Assembly (NCBI GenBank): GCA_037444685.1
Contig: JBBILX010000001.1
Span: 248,001 to 312,000 of the forward strand
Direction of reading: 5' to 3'
DNA: 64,000 nucleotides
From: UBA964 sp037444685
GTDB lineage: Bacteria; Pseudomonadota; Gammaproteobacteria; Steroidobacterales; Steroidobacteraceae
The position numbers were made by a program, and so were the translations under genes. The notes beneath the pieces are model-generated. The model ran no database searches. It saw only the letters and a list, made by a program, of their open reading frames with translations, and was not told the origin of the DNA. Numbering within the stretch: position 1 is the stretch's first letter; each line of letters starts with the position of its first letter. Positions 19,082 through 27,659 of this stretch are shown here, piece by piece.

Positions 19082-19402
19082 TCAGGGCTCCTTGCGGCGC
19101 GCGGCGGCGAGATCCTGGTCCATGCGCAGCAGACGGTCCGCCACTCGCTGAGGATCGACGCTGTAGCGGCCTTCGCGGAGCGCACTCGCGACGGCGTCGA
19201 CCTTAACCTGGTCGACGACCGGCAGCGCCGCGATGGCTTTCTCGAGATTGGCCAGCTGGCGCGCGGTCTCGGTGATCCGCACGCCGGTGTCGGCGCCGTC
19301 CGGAGCCGGCTCGCCATTCGCGGGAGCACGTCCGCGGCCGACCGGCGTGGCCGCAGACACAGGGCCTAGCCGCGAATCGACTCCATTGATCTTGTTCGTC
19401 AT
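19082..19402 (-). CDS. flgM: Anti-sigma-28 factor FlgM
   Basis: This 106-residue protein binds FliA (sigma-28) until it is exported through the finished hook-basal body. The C-terminal half, ITETARQLANLEKAIAALPV then DQVKVDAVASALREGRYSVD, is the FliA-binding region of the family; the N-terminal half is low-complexity and probably disordered, carrying the export signal. SD GAGGAG lies just before the ATG. A sigma-28 promoter 28 bases upstream gives the expected negative feedback. Confidence 0.93.
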   Translation of the reverse strand: MTNKINGVDSRLGPVSAATPVGRGRAPANGEPAPDGADTGVRITETARQLANLEKAIAALPVVDQVKVDAVASALREGRYSVDPQRVADRLLRMDQDLAAARRKEP

Positions 19403-19429
19403 GGGCTGCTCCTCGCGACCTCAGTCCGG

Positions 19430-19456
19430 GTATCGGCCGGATCTTGCCGCACTTGA
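19430..19456 (-). promoter_or_regulatory. Sigma-28 (FliA) promoter of flgMN
   Basis: On the minus strand TCAAG (19456-19452) and GCCGATAC (19437-19430) are separated by 14 bases. The same form is found before flgK and fliC here and agrees with the pseudomonad FliA consensus. Predicted start is near 19423, about 20 bases before the flgM ATG. Confidence 0.8.
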
Positions 19457-19496
19457 GGAATGTCGCAAAAAATATGTCGGCATCTTCTCGCGGCCC

Positions 19497-20252
19497 TCAT
19501 GGATCGAGTCGAACGACGCCGCCCTCATCGGCCACGCCCTCGACGACCTTCGACGAAGCGACATTCTGCACGCGAACGCGCTGCCCGGCCGCCGCGTCGG
19601 CCAGGGCGCGCCCAGCGGCGTCGACCCGGAAGCCAGCTGTCCCGGTGCGCAGGGTCACGAGCGACCCTCGTTGCACTACCGGAGCCGGCTCGAGCGCATC
19701 GCGCGCCAGCAAGGCGCCAGGAGTCAGCGGTCGACGCAGACGATAGCGGGGCAGCTCGTCGACCGACTTGACGTAATTCTCGGAAACGCCGGAAAAGCGG
19801 CGCCACTGCAGCTGGACGTCGGCGGCGGTGACGGCGCTGCCGCGTAGCAGTGGCCGCGAGGTCACGAGCACCTCGGTCTCGGTCTCGACGCGAACCGGCA
19901 CGAAGAGGCTCCAGGCAGGCTGGTCGCAGCTTACGCGCACGAGCGATCGGCCGTGCTCCATCCGGTCGGACTCGAGACGCCCCGCCAACGGCCGGTCGCA
20001 GGCTGCCAGTCGCAGTCGTAGGTCGGGCATCTGGGCGCGCACGTGCAGCACCGTGCCCCGGTCCCGGGTCTGCGCCGTAGCGAATCCCAGCCTCGCGCGT
20101 ACCGCTGCTTCGGCGGTGGCGGCGATCGCCGGCGGCGCCGTGACACTGTTCTCGCGCGTTTGCGGCGCGGCGAGGGCCACTGCCGCGCCGCTCATCAGCG
20201 CGAGGGTGAGCAGTGGCGGGGTCTGCGACGATTTCCCGACGGTGGCGGCCAT
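19497..20252 (-). CDS. flgA: Flagellar P-ring assembly chaperone FlgA
   Basis: This 251-residue periplasmic protein helps FlgI build the P ring around the rod. A signal peptide is visible (LLTLALMSGAAVALAAP, residues 14-30), followed by the SAF domain: FVPVRVETETEVLVTSRPLL and AVTAADVQLQWR. The C-terminal domain has GSLVTLRTGTAGFRVDAAGR and the typical RVQNVASSKVVEGVADEGGV. The start at 20252 gives a proper signal peptide; it lies only about 5 bases after the start site predicted from the sigma-54 promoter. The gene is divergent from flgB. Confidence 0.93.
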   Translation of the reverse strand: MAATVGKSSQTPPLLTLALMSGAAVALAAPQTRENSVTAPPAIAATAEAAVRARLGFATAQTRDRGTVLHVRAQMPDLRLRLAACDRPLAGRLESDRMEHGRSLVRVSCDQPAWSLFVPVRVETETEVLVTSRPLLRGSAVTAADVQLQWRRFSGVSENYVKSVDELPRYRLRRPLTPGALLARDALEPAPVVQRGSLVTLRTGTAGFRVDAAGRALADAAAGQRVRVQNVASSKVVEGVADEGGVVRLDP

Positions 20253-20268
20253 GATGCGCGTGAAAGCA

Positions 20269-20283
20269 GCAAGTCGCGTGCCA
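20269..20283 (-). promoter_or_regulatory. Sigma-54 promoter of flgA
   Basis: On the minus strand 20283-20269 reads TGGCACGCGACTTGC, a full match to the TGGCAC-N5-TTGC consensus with GG and GC exactly 12 bases apart. Predicted start is about 20257. Confidence 0.85.
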
Positions 20284-20465
20284 CGACTCAAGTCCGGCCC
20301 GTTCGCGCCGATACGCGACTCGTCTACCCCCGGCGCCTGCGGGCGGCCGAGACATGGCCGCCGCGGCACGTCTTTGCCGCCGAGGTGTGCGCCGCATCCG
20401 GCTTCGGCGTGCTGCCGAGACGCGTTCGCGGGGCCGAGGCGCACGAAGAGCGGCATTCGCGGTCC

Positions 20466-20481
20466 TGGCACGGCCTTTGCT
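20466..20481 (+). promoter_or_regulatory. Sigma-54 promoter of flgB operon
   Basis: TGGCACGGCCTTTGCT matches TGGCAC-N5-TTGC[AT] exactly (GG at 20467-20468, GC at 20479-20480). Predicted start is about 20492, leaving a short leader with SD GAGGAG at 20511-20516 before the flgB ATG. It is divergent from the flgA sigma-54 promoter, so an activator bound between them could serve both. Confidence 0.9.
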
Positions 20482-20519
20482 TCGTCTCTCCGCGAGTCGG
20501 TTCACCGGCGGAGGAGACG

Positions 20520-20918
20520 ATGTTCGACATCCACGCACATCTCGGGCTGCACGCCGAAGCGTTGCGCCTGCGCGCAGCACGTGCCGAGCTGATTGCCGAG
20601 AATCTTGCGAACGCGGATACGCCGGAGTTCAAGGCGCGCGACCTCGATTTCCGCGCGGCGCTGGCGGCGGCCGCTGGAGACGCCAGGGGCGTCAGCCTCG
20701 CGACGACCAGCCCGCGCCATGTCGGCGGCGTCGGGACGAGCAGCCCTGACGCGCCAGTGCGCTATCGCGTACCACTCGCGCCCTCGCTCGATGGCAACAC
20801 GGTCGATGTCCAGGTCGAGCAGGCGGCTTTTGCCGAGAACGCGGTGCGCTATCAGGCGACTCTGACCTTCCTGAGCTCGCGGCTGCGCGGCCTCATGACG
20901 GCGATCACGGGGCAATAA
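20520..20918 (+). CDS. flgB: Flagellar proximal rod protein FlgB
   Basis: A 132-residue rod subunit assembled in the periplasm next to FliE. It has the N-terminal rod/hook signature ELIAENLANADTPEFKARDL and the C-terminal QAAFAENAVRYQATLTFLSS. Start 20520 follows an SD by 3-9 bases; the frame is open upstream but non-conserved. It is the first gene of flgBCDEFGHIJ and lies 3 bases before flgC. Confidence 0.96.
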   Translation: MFDIHAHLGLHAEALRLRAARAELIAENLANADTPEFKARDLDFRAALAAAAGDARGVSLATTSPRHVGGVGTSSPDAPVRYRVPLAPSLDGNTVDVQVEQAAFAENAVRYQATLTFLSSRLRGLMTAITGQ

Positions 20919-20921
20919 CGC

Positions 20922-21338
20922 ATGTCCACGTTCAAGGTCTTCGACATCGCCGGATCGGGCATGGCCGCCCAGTCGGTCCGGCTCAATACCGTCGCGAGCA
21001 ATCTGGCCAACGCCAACAGTGTCAGCGGCGATGAAAGGTCGGTCTATCGCGCCCGCCATCCGGTCTTCGAGGCCGTGCGCCACGCGCTCGGCGCCGACGG
21101 GGCCGCGGCGGCAGCCGTGCGCGTGCGCGGGATCACGGAGTCCGATGCGCCGCCTCTCGCGCGCTATGAGCCCGGCAATCCTCTCGCCAATGCCGAGGGC
21201 TACGTGTTCGCGCCGAACGTGAACGTCGTCGAGCAGATGGTCGACATGATCTCGGCCTCGCGCTCGTACCAGAGCAATGTCGAAGTGATGAACACGTCCA
21301 AGGAACTGCTGCTCGCCACCTTACGGCTGGGCCAGTAA
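20922..21338 (+). CDS. flgC: Flagellar proximal rod protein FlgC
   Basis: A 138-residue rod subunit. The N-terminus has SVRLNTVASNLANANSVSG and the C-terminus has VNVVEQMVDMISASRSYQSN and VMNTSKELLLATLRLGQ, both family features forming the coiled-coil terminal helices. It lies between flgB and flgD as in most species. Confidence 0.96.
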   Translation: MSTFKVFDIAGSGMAAQSVRLNTVASNLANANSVSGDERSVYRARHPVFEAVRHALGADGAAAAAVRVRGITESDAPPLARYEPGNPLANAEGYVFAPNVNVVEQMVDMISASRSYQSNVEVMNTSKELLLATLRLGQ

Positions 21339-21364
21339 GCGACTCGGTCGAACGGAGAGCATCG

Positions 21365-22024
21365 ATGGCGGTAGGTCAGGTTCGATCAGGCAGTGAAGCG
21401 GGGTCGGCGACGGCGCCGACGCAGCGTCGACAGAGTTTCGGACAGGACGAGTTCCTGAAGATGATGCTCGCACAGCTCAAGAATCAGGACCCGCTCAAGC
21501 CGCTCGAACCGGCGCAGTTCCTCGGCCAGCTCGCACAGTTCAGCACGGTCACCGGCATCCAGGCGATGCAGCAGTCGCTCGCTTCGCTGAACGCGACGCT
21601 CGGTGCCGCGAGCCTCATGGAGGGTGCGAACCTGGTCGGGCGGGACGTGCTGTCCGCGGCCACGACCGGACGGCTCGGCGCCGTCGGGGGAGTGCGCGGG
21701 GCGGTCGTGGCTCCACCCGGTGCCAGCGTCGTGCAGGTCGCCGTGCGCGATCTGTCGGGGGCGCTGGTGCGCCGCTTCGAGGTGCCTGCCGGCAGCGGTC
21801 TGGTGGACTTCCAGTGGGATGGCGTCGATCAGTCGGGCCAAAGGGCAGCGCCCGGGCTGTACGCGATCGAGGCCATCGGCGTCGTAGGCAGCAAGGGCGA
21901 GTCGCTCGAAGTGCTGCTCGAACAGCGTGTGAACAGCGTGACGGTCGACGCGACGGCCAGCGCCCTCGTACTCAACACGTCGGGTGGTCCGGTGCCGCTC
22001 GACCGCGTCCGGCGCGTGATGTAG
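21365..22024 (+). CDS. flgD: Flagellar hook-capping protein FlgD
   Basis: This 219-residue scaffold caps the growing hook and is absent from the finished flagellum. The conserved N-terminal block FGQDEFLKMMLAQLKNQDPL followed by KPLEPAQFLGQLAQFSTVTG is present at about residues 20-65. The C-terminal Ig/tudor-like region includes FQWDGVDQSGQRAAPGLYAIEA. It starts 26 bases after flgC with SD GGAG and precedes flgE. Confidence 0.95.
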   Translation: MAVGQVRSGSEAGSATAPTQRRQSFGQDEFLKMMLAQLKNQDPLKPLEPAQFLGQLAQFSTVTGIQAMQQSLASLNATLGAASLMEGANLVGRDVLSAATTGRLGAVGGVRGAVVAPPGASVVQVAVRDLSGALVRRFEVPAGSGLVDFQWDGVDQSGQRAAPGLYAIEAIGVVGSKGESLEVLLEQRVNSVTVDATASALVLNTSGGPVPLDRVRRVM

Positions 22025-22059
22025 CGCCACTCGGATCCATCCTAATTAAGGAGTCTCAG

Positions 22060-23277
22060 ATGGCTTTTCGGCTCGCATTGTCAGGGATCAACGCGGCTTC
22101 GACTGATCTCGCGGTGACGGCGAACAATATCGCCAACACCAATACGATCGGCTTCAAGAGCTCGCGTGCCCAGTTCGCCGAGGTGTTCTCGGTCTCGGCC
22201 CAGGGGGTGAGCAGCAGCGCGGTCGGCAACGGCGTGCGCGTCGCCGACGTCGCGCAGCAGTTCAAGCAGGGCAATATCGATTCGACCGGCAACTCGCTCG
22301 ACCTCGCCCTGAGCGGGCAGGGATTCTTCATCCTCAGCGACAGCGGTGCGCTGCTCTACACGCGCGCCGGCGCTTTCCAGGTCGATCGCGACGGGTACGT
22401 CGTCAACAGCAACAACCACCGGCTGCAGACCTACCCGCCGAACCCGGGCGGAGGCTTCAACACCGGTGCGCTCTCGGACCTGCGCCTCGTCACCAGCGAG
22501 AGCCCGCCGACGGCGACGTCCAATGTCGAGACGGTGCTGAACCTGCCAGGCAACGCCACGCCGCCCTCGGTCGCTCCGTTCAGCGTGACCGATCCCGACA
22601 CCTACAACCACTCGACCTCCATGACGGTCTACGACTCGCTCGGCGCGGCACACACCGCGACGCTCTACTTCGTCAAGACCGCCAATACGAATGAGTGGGA
22701 GCAGCGGCTCTACATCGACGGCAATGCGGTCGGCGGGCCGCAGTTGCTGCAGTATTCGACCTCGGGTCAACTGACGACGCCGGCCAACGGCCTGCTGACC
22801 TACCCGCCCTACAGTCCGGCCACCGGTGCCGCGCCGATGACCATCACGTTCGACGTCGGTGGCACGACGCAGTACGGCAGCAACTTCGCGGTCAGCGCGA
22901 TCACGCAGGACGGTTACACGACCGGCCGGCTCATCGGCATCGACATCGAGGCCACCGGTGTCGTACAGGCACGCTTCACCAACGGCCGCTCGACGCCGCT
23001 CGGCCAGGTCGCCCTCGCGCAGTTCGCGAATCCTAATGGATTGCAGCAGCTCGGCGACACCAACTGGGGAGAGACGTTTGCGTCGGGGCAGGCGCTGCGC
23101 GGCGTGGCGGGCAATGCGGGCCTCGGCCTGATCCAGTCCGGCGCGCTGGAGGCGTCGAACGTCGACATCACCGAGCAGCTCGTCAACATGATCACGTCAC
23201 AGCGCAACTTCCAGGCTAACGCGCAGATGATCTCGACGTCCGACCAGATCACGCAGACCATCATCAACATCCGCTGA
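22060..23277 (+). CDS. flgE: Flagellar hook protein FlgE
   Basis: This 405-residue protein polymerises into the hook. It begins MAFRLALSGINAASTDLAVT with IANTNTIGFKSSRAQF, and ends with ALEASNVDITEQLVNMITSQ and FQANAQMISTSDQITQTIIN. The central domain carries MTVYDSLGAAHTATLYFVK, typical of FlgE D1/D2. SD AAGGAG at 22048-22053 supports the start; upstream open frame is the flgD shadow. It follows flgD after 35 bases. Confidence 0.96.
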   Translation: MAFRLALSGINAASTDLAVTANNIANTNTIGFKSSRAQFAEVFSVSAQGVSSSAVGNGVRVADVAQQFKQGNIDSTGNSLDLALSGQGFFILSDSGALLYTRAGAFQVDRDGYVVNSNNHRLQTYPPNPGGGFNTGALSDLRLVTSESPPTATSNVETVLNLPGNATPPSVAPFSVTDPDTYNHSTSMTVYDSLGAAHTATLYFVKTANTNEWEQRLYIDGNAVGGPQLLQYSTSGQLTTPANGLLTYPPYSPATGAAPMTITFDVGGTTQYGSNFAVSAITQDGYTTGRLIGIDIEATGVVQARFTNGRSTPLGQVALAQFANPNGLQQLGDTNWGETFASGQALRGVAGNAGLGLIQSGALEASNVDITEQLVNMITSQRNFQANAQMISTSDQITQTIINIR

Positions 23278-23286
23278 GGACGCTGA

Positions 23287-24027
23287 GTGGACAAGTTCCT
23301 CTACGTGGCGATGTCGGGTGCGAAGGAGATCCTGCGCGCCCAGGCTGCGAACAGCCACAATCTCGCCAATGCGTCGACGACGGGCTTTCGGTCCGATCTG
23401 ACCGCGTTCATGACACGCGCGGTCGCCGGTCCCGGCTACGACTCGCGCGCCTATGCGACGACTTCGACCGTCGGCTGGAAGCAATCGCCCGGCGCGCTCG
23501 TCACGACCGGCCGGGAGCTCGACGTCGCCGTGCAGGGCGACGGCTGGATCGCGGTGCAGGACGAGCGCGGCAACGAGGCCTATACCCGCGCCGGCGACCT
23601 GCGCCTCGATCCAAACGGTCAGCTCCGTACGGGCGCTGGATACGCGGTGCTCGGGGACGACGGGCCGATCGTCGTGCCACCGCACAGCTCGCTGCTCGTG
23701 GGAAGCGACGGGACGATCTCCGTCGTCGCCCAGGGCCAGGGCCCCGAGACGCTCGCGACCGTCGCCCGCATCAGGCTCGTCCGTCCGGAAGCCGCGCGGC
23801 TCGAGCGCGGTGCCGACGGGCTCTTCCGGCTGCGCGACGGTGGCCCCGTGGTGGCCGACGCCGCGGTGCGTCTGGCGCCCGGCACGCTCGAGTCGAGCAA
23901 CGTCAATACGGCCGAGGCGATGGTCAACATGATCGAACTGGCGCGCCAGTTCGATCTGCAGGTGCGTGCCATGCGTGCGGCCGAAGAGAACGCGCGCAGC
24001 TCGGCCACGCTGATGCGAATCGGCTGA
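23287..24027 (+). CDS. flgF: Flagellar proximal rod protein FlgF
   Basis: A 246-residue rod subunit starting on GTG (MDKFLYVAMSGAKEILRAQA) with SHNLANASTTGFRSDLTAFM near the N-terminus. The LQGDGW-like segment VQGDGWIAVQDERGNEAYTR is the FlgF/FlgG middle-domain signature. The end, GTLESSNVNTAEAMVNMIEL, is the usual C-terminal helix. It starts 9 bases after flgE and precedes flgG. Confidence 0.95.
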   Translation: MDKFLYVAMSGAKEILRAQAANSHNLANASTTGFRSDLTAFMTRAVAGPGYDSRAYATTSTVGWKQSPGALVTTGRELDVAVQGDGWIAVQDERGNEAYTRAGDLRLDPNGQLRTGAGYAVLGDDGPIVVPPHSSLLVGSDGTISVVAQGQGPETLATVARIRLVRPEAARLERGADGLFRLRDGGPVVADAAVRLAPGTLESSNVNTAEAMVNMIELARQFDLQVRAMRAAEENARSSATLMRIG

Positions 24028-24047
24028 CAGATACGAGGAGACATCCG

Positions 24048-24833
24048 ATGGAACCAGCACTCTGGGCAGCAAAGACCGGACTCGACGCGCAGCAGACGCG
24101 GATGGCGGTCACGGCGAACAATCTCGCGAACGTCAGTACGACCGGCTTCAAGAAGGGCCGGGCTGCTTTCGAGGATCTTCTCTACCAGAACATCCGCCAG
24201 GTCGGTGCCGCCGCCTCGCAGGACACGCAGCTGCCGTCCGGTCTGTCGCTCGGCACCGGCGCGCGCGTCGTCGCAACCGAAAAGACCTACACGCAGGGCA
24301 GCCTGAACGTCACGGACAATGCGCTCGACGTCGCCGTGAACGGGCGAGGTTTCTTCCAGGTGCTGTTGCCGGACGGGACCGCCGCCTATACGCGCGACGG
24401 CAGCTTCCAGCTCAATTCGCAGGGTCAGCTCGTCACTTCGAGCGGCTACGTCGTGCAGCCGGCCATCACGATCCCGGAGGGTGCGCAGTCGATCTCGATC
24501 GGCACCGACGGGGTCGTGAGCGTACAGGTGGCCGGGCAGACCGCGCCGACCCAGGTCGGTACGCTGCAGCTCGTCGACTTCGTCAATCCCGCTGGCCTGC
24601 AGGCCCGCGGCGAGAACCTTCTGCTCGAGAGCGCCGCGAGTGGCGCGCCGCAGTCAGGGACACCAGGTCTCAACGGCCTCGGGACGGTCGTGCAGGGAGC
24701 CCTCGAGGCGTCGAACGTCAACGTGGTCGAGGAACTGATAGGCATGATCGAGACGCAGCGGGCCTACGAGATGAACTCGAAGGCGATCTCGACGACCGAC
24801 CAGATGCTCGAGTACCTGACCAACCGGCTCTGA
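24048..24833 (+). CDS. flgG: Flagellar distal rod protein FlgG
   Basis: A 261-residue distal rod subunit that spans the periplasm through the P and L rings. It contains VTANNLANVSTTGFKKGRAA, the FlgG-specific region with QLPSGLSLGTGARVVATEK, VNGRGFFQVLLPDGTAAYTR, and the C-terminal VEELIGMIETQRAYEMNSKA. The length equals that of Salmonella FlgG. The stop overlaps the flgH start codon. Confidence 0.97.
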   Translation: MEPALWAAKTGLDAQQTRMAVTANNLANVSTTGFKKGRAAFEDLLYQNIRQVGAAASQDTQLPSGLSLGTGARVVATEKTYTQGSLNVTDNALDVAVNGRGFFQVLLPDGTAAYTRDGSFQLNSQGQLVTSSGYVVQPAITIPEGAQSISIGTDGVVSVQVAGQTAPTQVGTLQLVDFVNPAGLQARGENLLLESAASGAPQSGTPGLNGLGTVVQGALEASNVNVVEELIGMIETQRAYEMNSKAISTTDQMLEYLTNRL

Positions 24834-25552
24834 TGGCCATGAAAAGGACAGATGCGGACTCGCTGACGGCGCGCCCAGGACGGCTGGGGCGGCACGCCGC
24901 AGCTGTGCTCGGGTCGCTGCTGCTGGCCGGCTGCAGCCTCGGCGGCCGCATGGCGGAGCAGTACGATGCACTGCTGCCTGCGGACTCCGAGCCTCACGGC
25001 GCGCCGAGCGGCGCCATCTATCAGGCAGGCTACGACGTACCGCTGTTCGAAAACGCGACCGCCCGTCGGGTCGGCGACATCGTCACGATCCGCCTCGTCG
25101 AGAACACGAACGCTTCGAAGAGTTCGAGCACCTCGACCAAGAAGACCACCGAAGCGACGCTCGCAGGCCCCACCGTCGCCGGGCGACCCGTGACCGTGAA
25201 CGGCATCGAGGTGCTGTCGGGCGGTATCGCCAACGACAACAGTTTCGAAGGCGCGGGCTCGAGCCGGCAGAGCAACCGTCTGACCGGCGAGATCACCGTG
25301 ACCGTGGTCCGCCGCTTCGCGAACGGCAACCTGCTCGTCCGCGGCGAGAAATGGATCGGCATCAACCAGGGCCGAGAGTTCGTGCGTCTGACCGGCATCG
25401 TGCGTCCGATCGACATCGAACCTGACAACAGCGTTCCCTCGCCGAAGGTCGCCAACGCCCGCATCGAGTACGGCGGCCGCGGCACGCTGGCGGATGCGAA
25501 TGCGCCGGGTTGGCTCGCGCGGTTCTTCAACTCGCCGCACATGCCGTTCTAG
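24833..25552 (+). CDS. flgH: Flagellar L-ring lipoprotein FlgH
   Basis: This 239-residue outer-membrane lipoprotein forms the L ring. The lipobox LLLAGC places the lipidated cysteine at about residue 34, after an unusually long and arginine-containing n-region, so the true start may be an internal codon. Family blocks include DIVTIRLVENTNASKSSST and GNLLVRGEKWIGINQGREFVR and the C-terminal ARIEYGGRGTLADANAPGWL. Two in-frame ATGs (24833, 24839) are near the start. Confidence 0.95.
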   Translation: MAMKRTDADSLTARPGRLGRHAAAVLGSLLLAGCSLGGRMAEQYDALLPADSEPHGAPSGAIYQAGYDVPLFENATARRVGDIVTIRLVENTNASKSSSTSTKKTTEATLAGPTVAGRPVTVNGIEVLSGGIANDNSFEGAGSSRQSNRLTGEITVTVVRRFANGNLLVRGEKWIGINQGREFVRLTGIVRPIDIEPDNSVPSPKVANARIEYGGRGTLADANAPGWLARFFNSPHMPF

Positions 25553-25562
25553 GAGGCTCAGC

Positions 25563-26684
25563 ATGCGTCGTCGCCTCATGAGTCAGCACTGCAGCGTAGC
25601 CGTCGGCGTGCTCATACTGCTCGCCTCGGCCGGCGCGGCGGCTGAACGCATCAAGGACCTCGCGAGCGTCGCAGGGGTGCGCTCGAATCAGCTCGTCGGC
25701 TACGGCCTCGTGGTCGGCTTGGATGGCACTGGCGATCAGACGAGCCAGGCGCCGTTCACGGTGCAGAGCATCAAGAACATGCTGGCGCGCTTCGGCGTGA
25801 CCATCCCGCCCAACGTCAATCCGCAGCTCAAGAACGTGGCGGCCGTGACTGTCACCGCAGAGCTGCCACCGTTCGCCAAGCCGGGACAGGCGATCGACGT
25901 CACGGTGGCATCGATCGGTAACGCGGGCAGCCTGCGCGGCGGAAACCTGTTGATGACACCCCTGCGTGGCGCCGATGGCGAGGTCTACGCAATCGCGCAG
26001 GGCAACCTGGTGGTCAGCGGATTCGGCGTGTCCGGCAAGGACGGTTCGCGCATCGCCCTTAACGTGCCGAGCGGCGGACGCATCCCCAACGGCGCCACGG
26101 TCGAGCGCACGGTGCCGACCCAATTCGCGACGGCGCCGCACGTGACGTTGAACCTGCATGCCCCGGATTTCACTACTGCGACACGCATGGCCGAGGCGAT
26201 CAACCGACTGCTGGGCGAGGGCACGGCGGTGCCCGAGGATGCCGTTTCGGTCCGTGTCCAGGCCCCGGTCGATCCCGCTCAACGGATCGCCTTCGTCGCG
26301 GCGCTCGAGGACATCGACATCGAGCCCGGGGTCGCACCGGCGCGCGTGATCGTCAACTCGCGCACTGGGACCGTCGTGATCGGCGCTGGTGTGCGCGTCA
26401 TGCCGGCAGCCGTCTCGCATGGCTCGTTGTCGGTGACGATCAGCGAGCGGGCCGAGGTCAGTCAGCCCAATCCCCTGGCGGGCGGCGAAACCGTGGCGGT
26501 GGCGCGCTCGGACATCACGGTCGAGCAGCCGCCCGCGCGGATGTTCAAGTTCGACACCGGTGTGAGCCTCGATGAGATCGTGCGGTCCGTCAACAAGGTG
26601 GGTGCGGCGCCCGGCGACCTGGTCGCGATCCTCGAGGCGCTCAAACAGGCCGGCGCGCTGCGTGCCGAGCTGATCGTGATCTGA
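25563..26684 (+). CDS. flgI: Flagellar P-ring protein FlgI
   Basis: This 373-residue periplasmic protein assembles the P ring in the peptidoglycan layer with FlgA's help. A signal peptide (VAVGVLILLASAGAAAERIK) is followed by SVAGVRSNQLVGYGLVVGLD and QSIKNMLARFGVTIPPN, strictly conserved in FlgI. The end, GAAPGDLVAILEALKQAGAL, is also typical. SD AGGAGG at 25551-25556 supports the ATG at 25563. Confidence 0.96.
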   Translation: MRRRLMSQHCSVAVGVLILLASAGAAAERIKDLASVAGVRSNQLVGYGLVVGLDGTGDQTSQAPFTVQSIKNMLARFGVTIPPNVNPQLKNVAAVTVTAELPPFAKPGQAIDVTVASIGNAGSLRGGNLLMTPLRGADGEVYAIAQGNLVVSGFGVSGKDGSRIALNVPSGGRIPNGATVERTVPTQFATAPHVTLNLHAPDFTTATRMAEAINRLLGEGTAVPEDAVSVRVQAPVDPAQRIAFVAALEDIDIEPGVAPARVIVNSRTGTVVIGAGVRVMPAAVSHGSLSVTISERAEVSQPNPLAGGETVAVARSDITVEQPPARMFKFDTGVSLDEIVRSVNKVGAAPGDLVAILEALKQAGALRAELIVI

Positions 26685-26690
26685 GCCGGC

Positions 26691-27605
26691 ATGAACGTGC
26701 GTGACATCGGTCCAGCGGCCTACACCGATCTCGGTGGGCTGGCCGCACTCAGACGCGGCACGAACGCGAGTTCGGCGGATGGCGTGCGCGAAGCGGCGCG
26801 GCAGTTCGAGAGCTTGTTCGCACGCATGCTGCTGTCGAGCATGCGCGCGGCGAGTCCCGGCGATCCGCTACTCGATTCGAACGCGAGCGGCTTCTACCGC
26901 GAGATGTTCGATGACCAGCTGGCGGTGGAGCTGACGCGCGGACACGGTCTAGGGCTCGCCGAGATGCTGGTCGAGCAACTGGTGCGCAGTGGCGCGGTCC
27001 AGGGCAGCGGGGCGCAGGCATCGGCGGCGAACGACGAACCCTCGGCGGTCCGGTCCGTAGCGGGTACGCCACTGCCCGAAGAGGGTAGCGGCCCTCGCGA
27101 CTTCGTCGAGCGATTCCTGCCGCTGGCCAAGGTCGCCGCGCGGCGCCTCGGCGTCGCACCCGAGGCGGTGATCGCACATGCCGCACTCGAGACGGGCTGG
27201 GGGCGTCATGCTCCGGCGCGTGCCGATGGCGGGCCGTCCTTCAACCTCTTCGGCGTCAAGGCGACCGGAGGCTGGCGCGGGGCGGAGGTGGCCGCGCGCA
27301 CCGTCGAGTTCGAGGATGGCGAGCGGCGGCAGCCCATCGAGCGCTTCCGGGCGTATGGATCCGCGGAGGCAGCAATCGACGACTACGTGCGCGTGGTTGG
27401 CGGTAACCCGCGCTACGCGGCGGCCCGCGGCAAGGGGGCCGATACGGCGGGTTTCGCGCAGGCGCTGCAGGCCGGCGGCTACGCCACCGATCCCGACTAC
27501 GCCCGCAAACTCGAGGCGGTCGCCGTCACGGTGCGTCAGATCCTCGATCGGGATCTCAAGGGCGGCACGGGATTGCCGATACAGACCCTGCGGAGCGAGG
27601 CGTGA
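26691..27605 (+). CDS. flgJ: Rod-cap protein and muramidase FlgJ
   Basis: This 304-residue protein caps the rod and digests peptidoglycan during its assembly. The N-terminal rod-binding domain (about 30-100) has ARQFESLFARMLLSSMRAAS. The C-terminal glucosaminidase domain (about 145-290) has HAALETGWGRHAPA, where the Glu is the likely catalytic acid, and SFNLFGVKATGGWRG. A low-complexity linker joins them (about 105-140). The 3' end contains the sigma-28 promoter for flgKL. Confidence 0.95.
   Translation: MNVRDIGPAAYTDLGGLAALRRGTNASSADGVREAARQFESLFARMLLSSMRAASPGDPLLDSNASGFYREMFDDQLAVELTRGHGLGLAEMLVEQLVRSGAVQGSGAQASAANDEPSAVRSVAGTPLPEEGSGPRDFVERFLPLAKVAARRLGVAPEAVIAHAALETGWGRHAPARADGGPSFNLFGVKATGGWRGAEVAARTVEFEDGERRQPIERFRAYGSAEAAIDDYVRVVGGNPRYAAARGKGADTAGFAQALQAGGYATDPDYARKLEAVAVTVRQILDRDLKGGTGLPIQTLRSEA
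27556..27582 (+). promoter_or_regulatory. Sigma-28 (FliA) promoter of flgKL
   Basis: TCAAG (27556-27560), a 14-base spacer and GCCGATAC (27575-27582) lie within the last codons of flgJ. The predicted start is near 27589, about 70 bases before the flgK ATG. Motif and spacing are identical to the flgM site. Confidence 0.75.
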
Positions 27606-27659
27606 ACGTTGGCCGCCGCCCCTGCCTGATCGTGCGCAACCCGGAGGACCGGAGCCGCC

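Noticed and set aside
27565..27578. Sigma-54-like CGGCACGGGATTGC before flgK
   Set aside because: GG and GC are one base too close; sigma-54 spacing is strict. The bases are better explained as the spacer and -10 box of the sigma-28 promoter.
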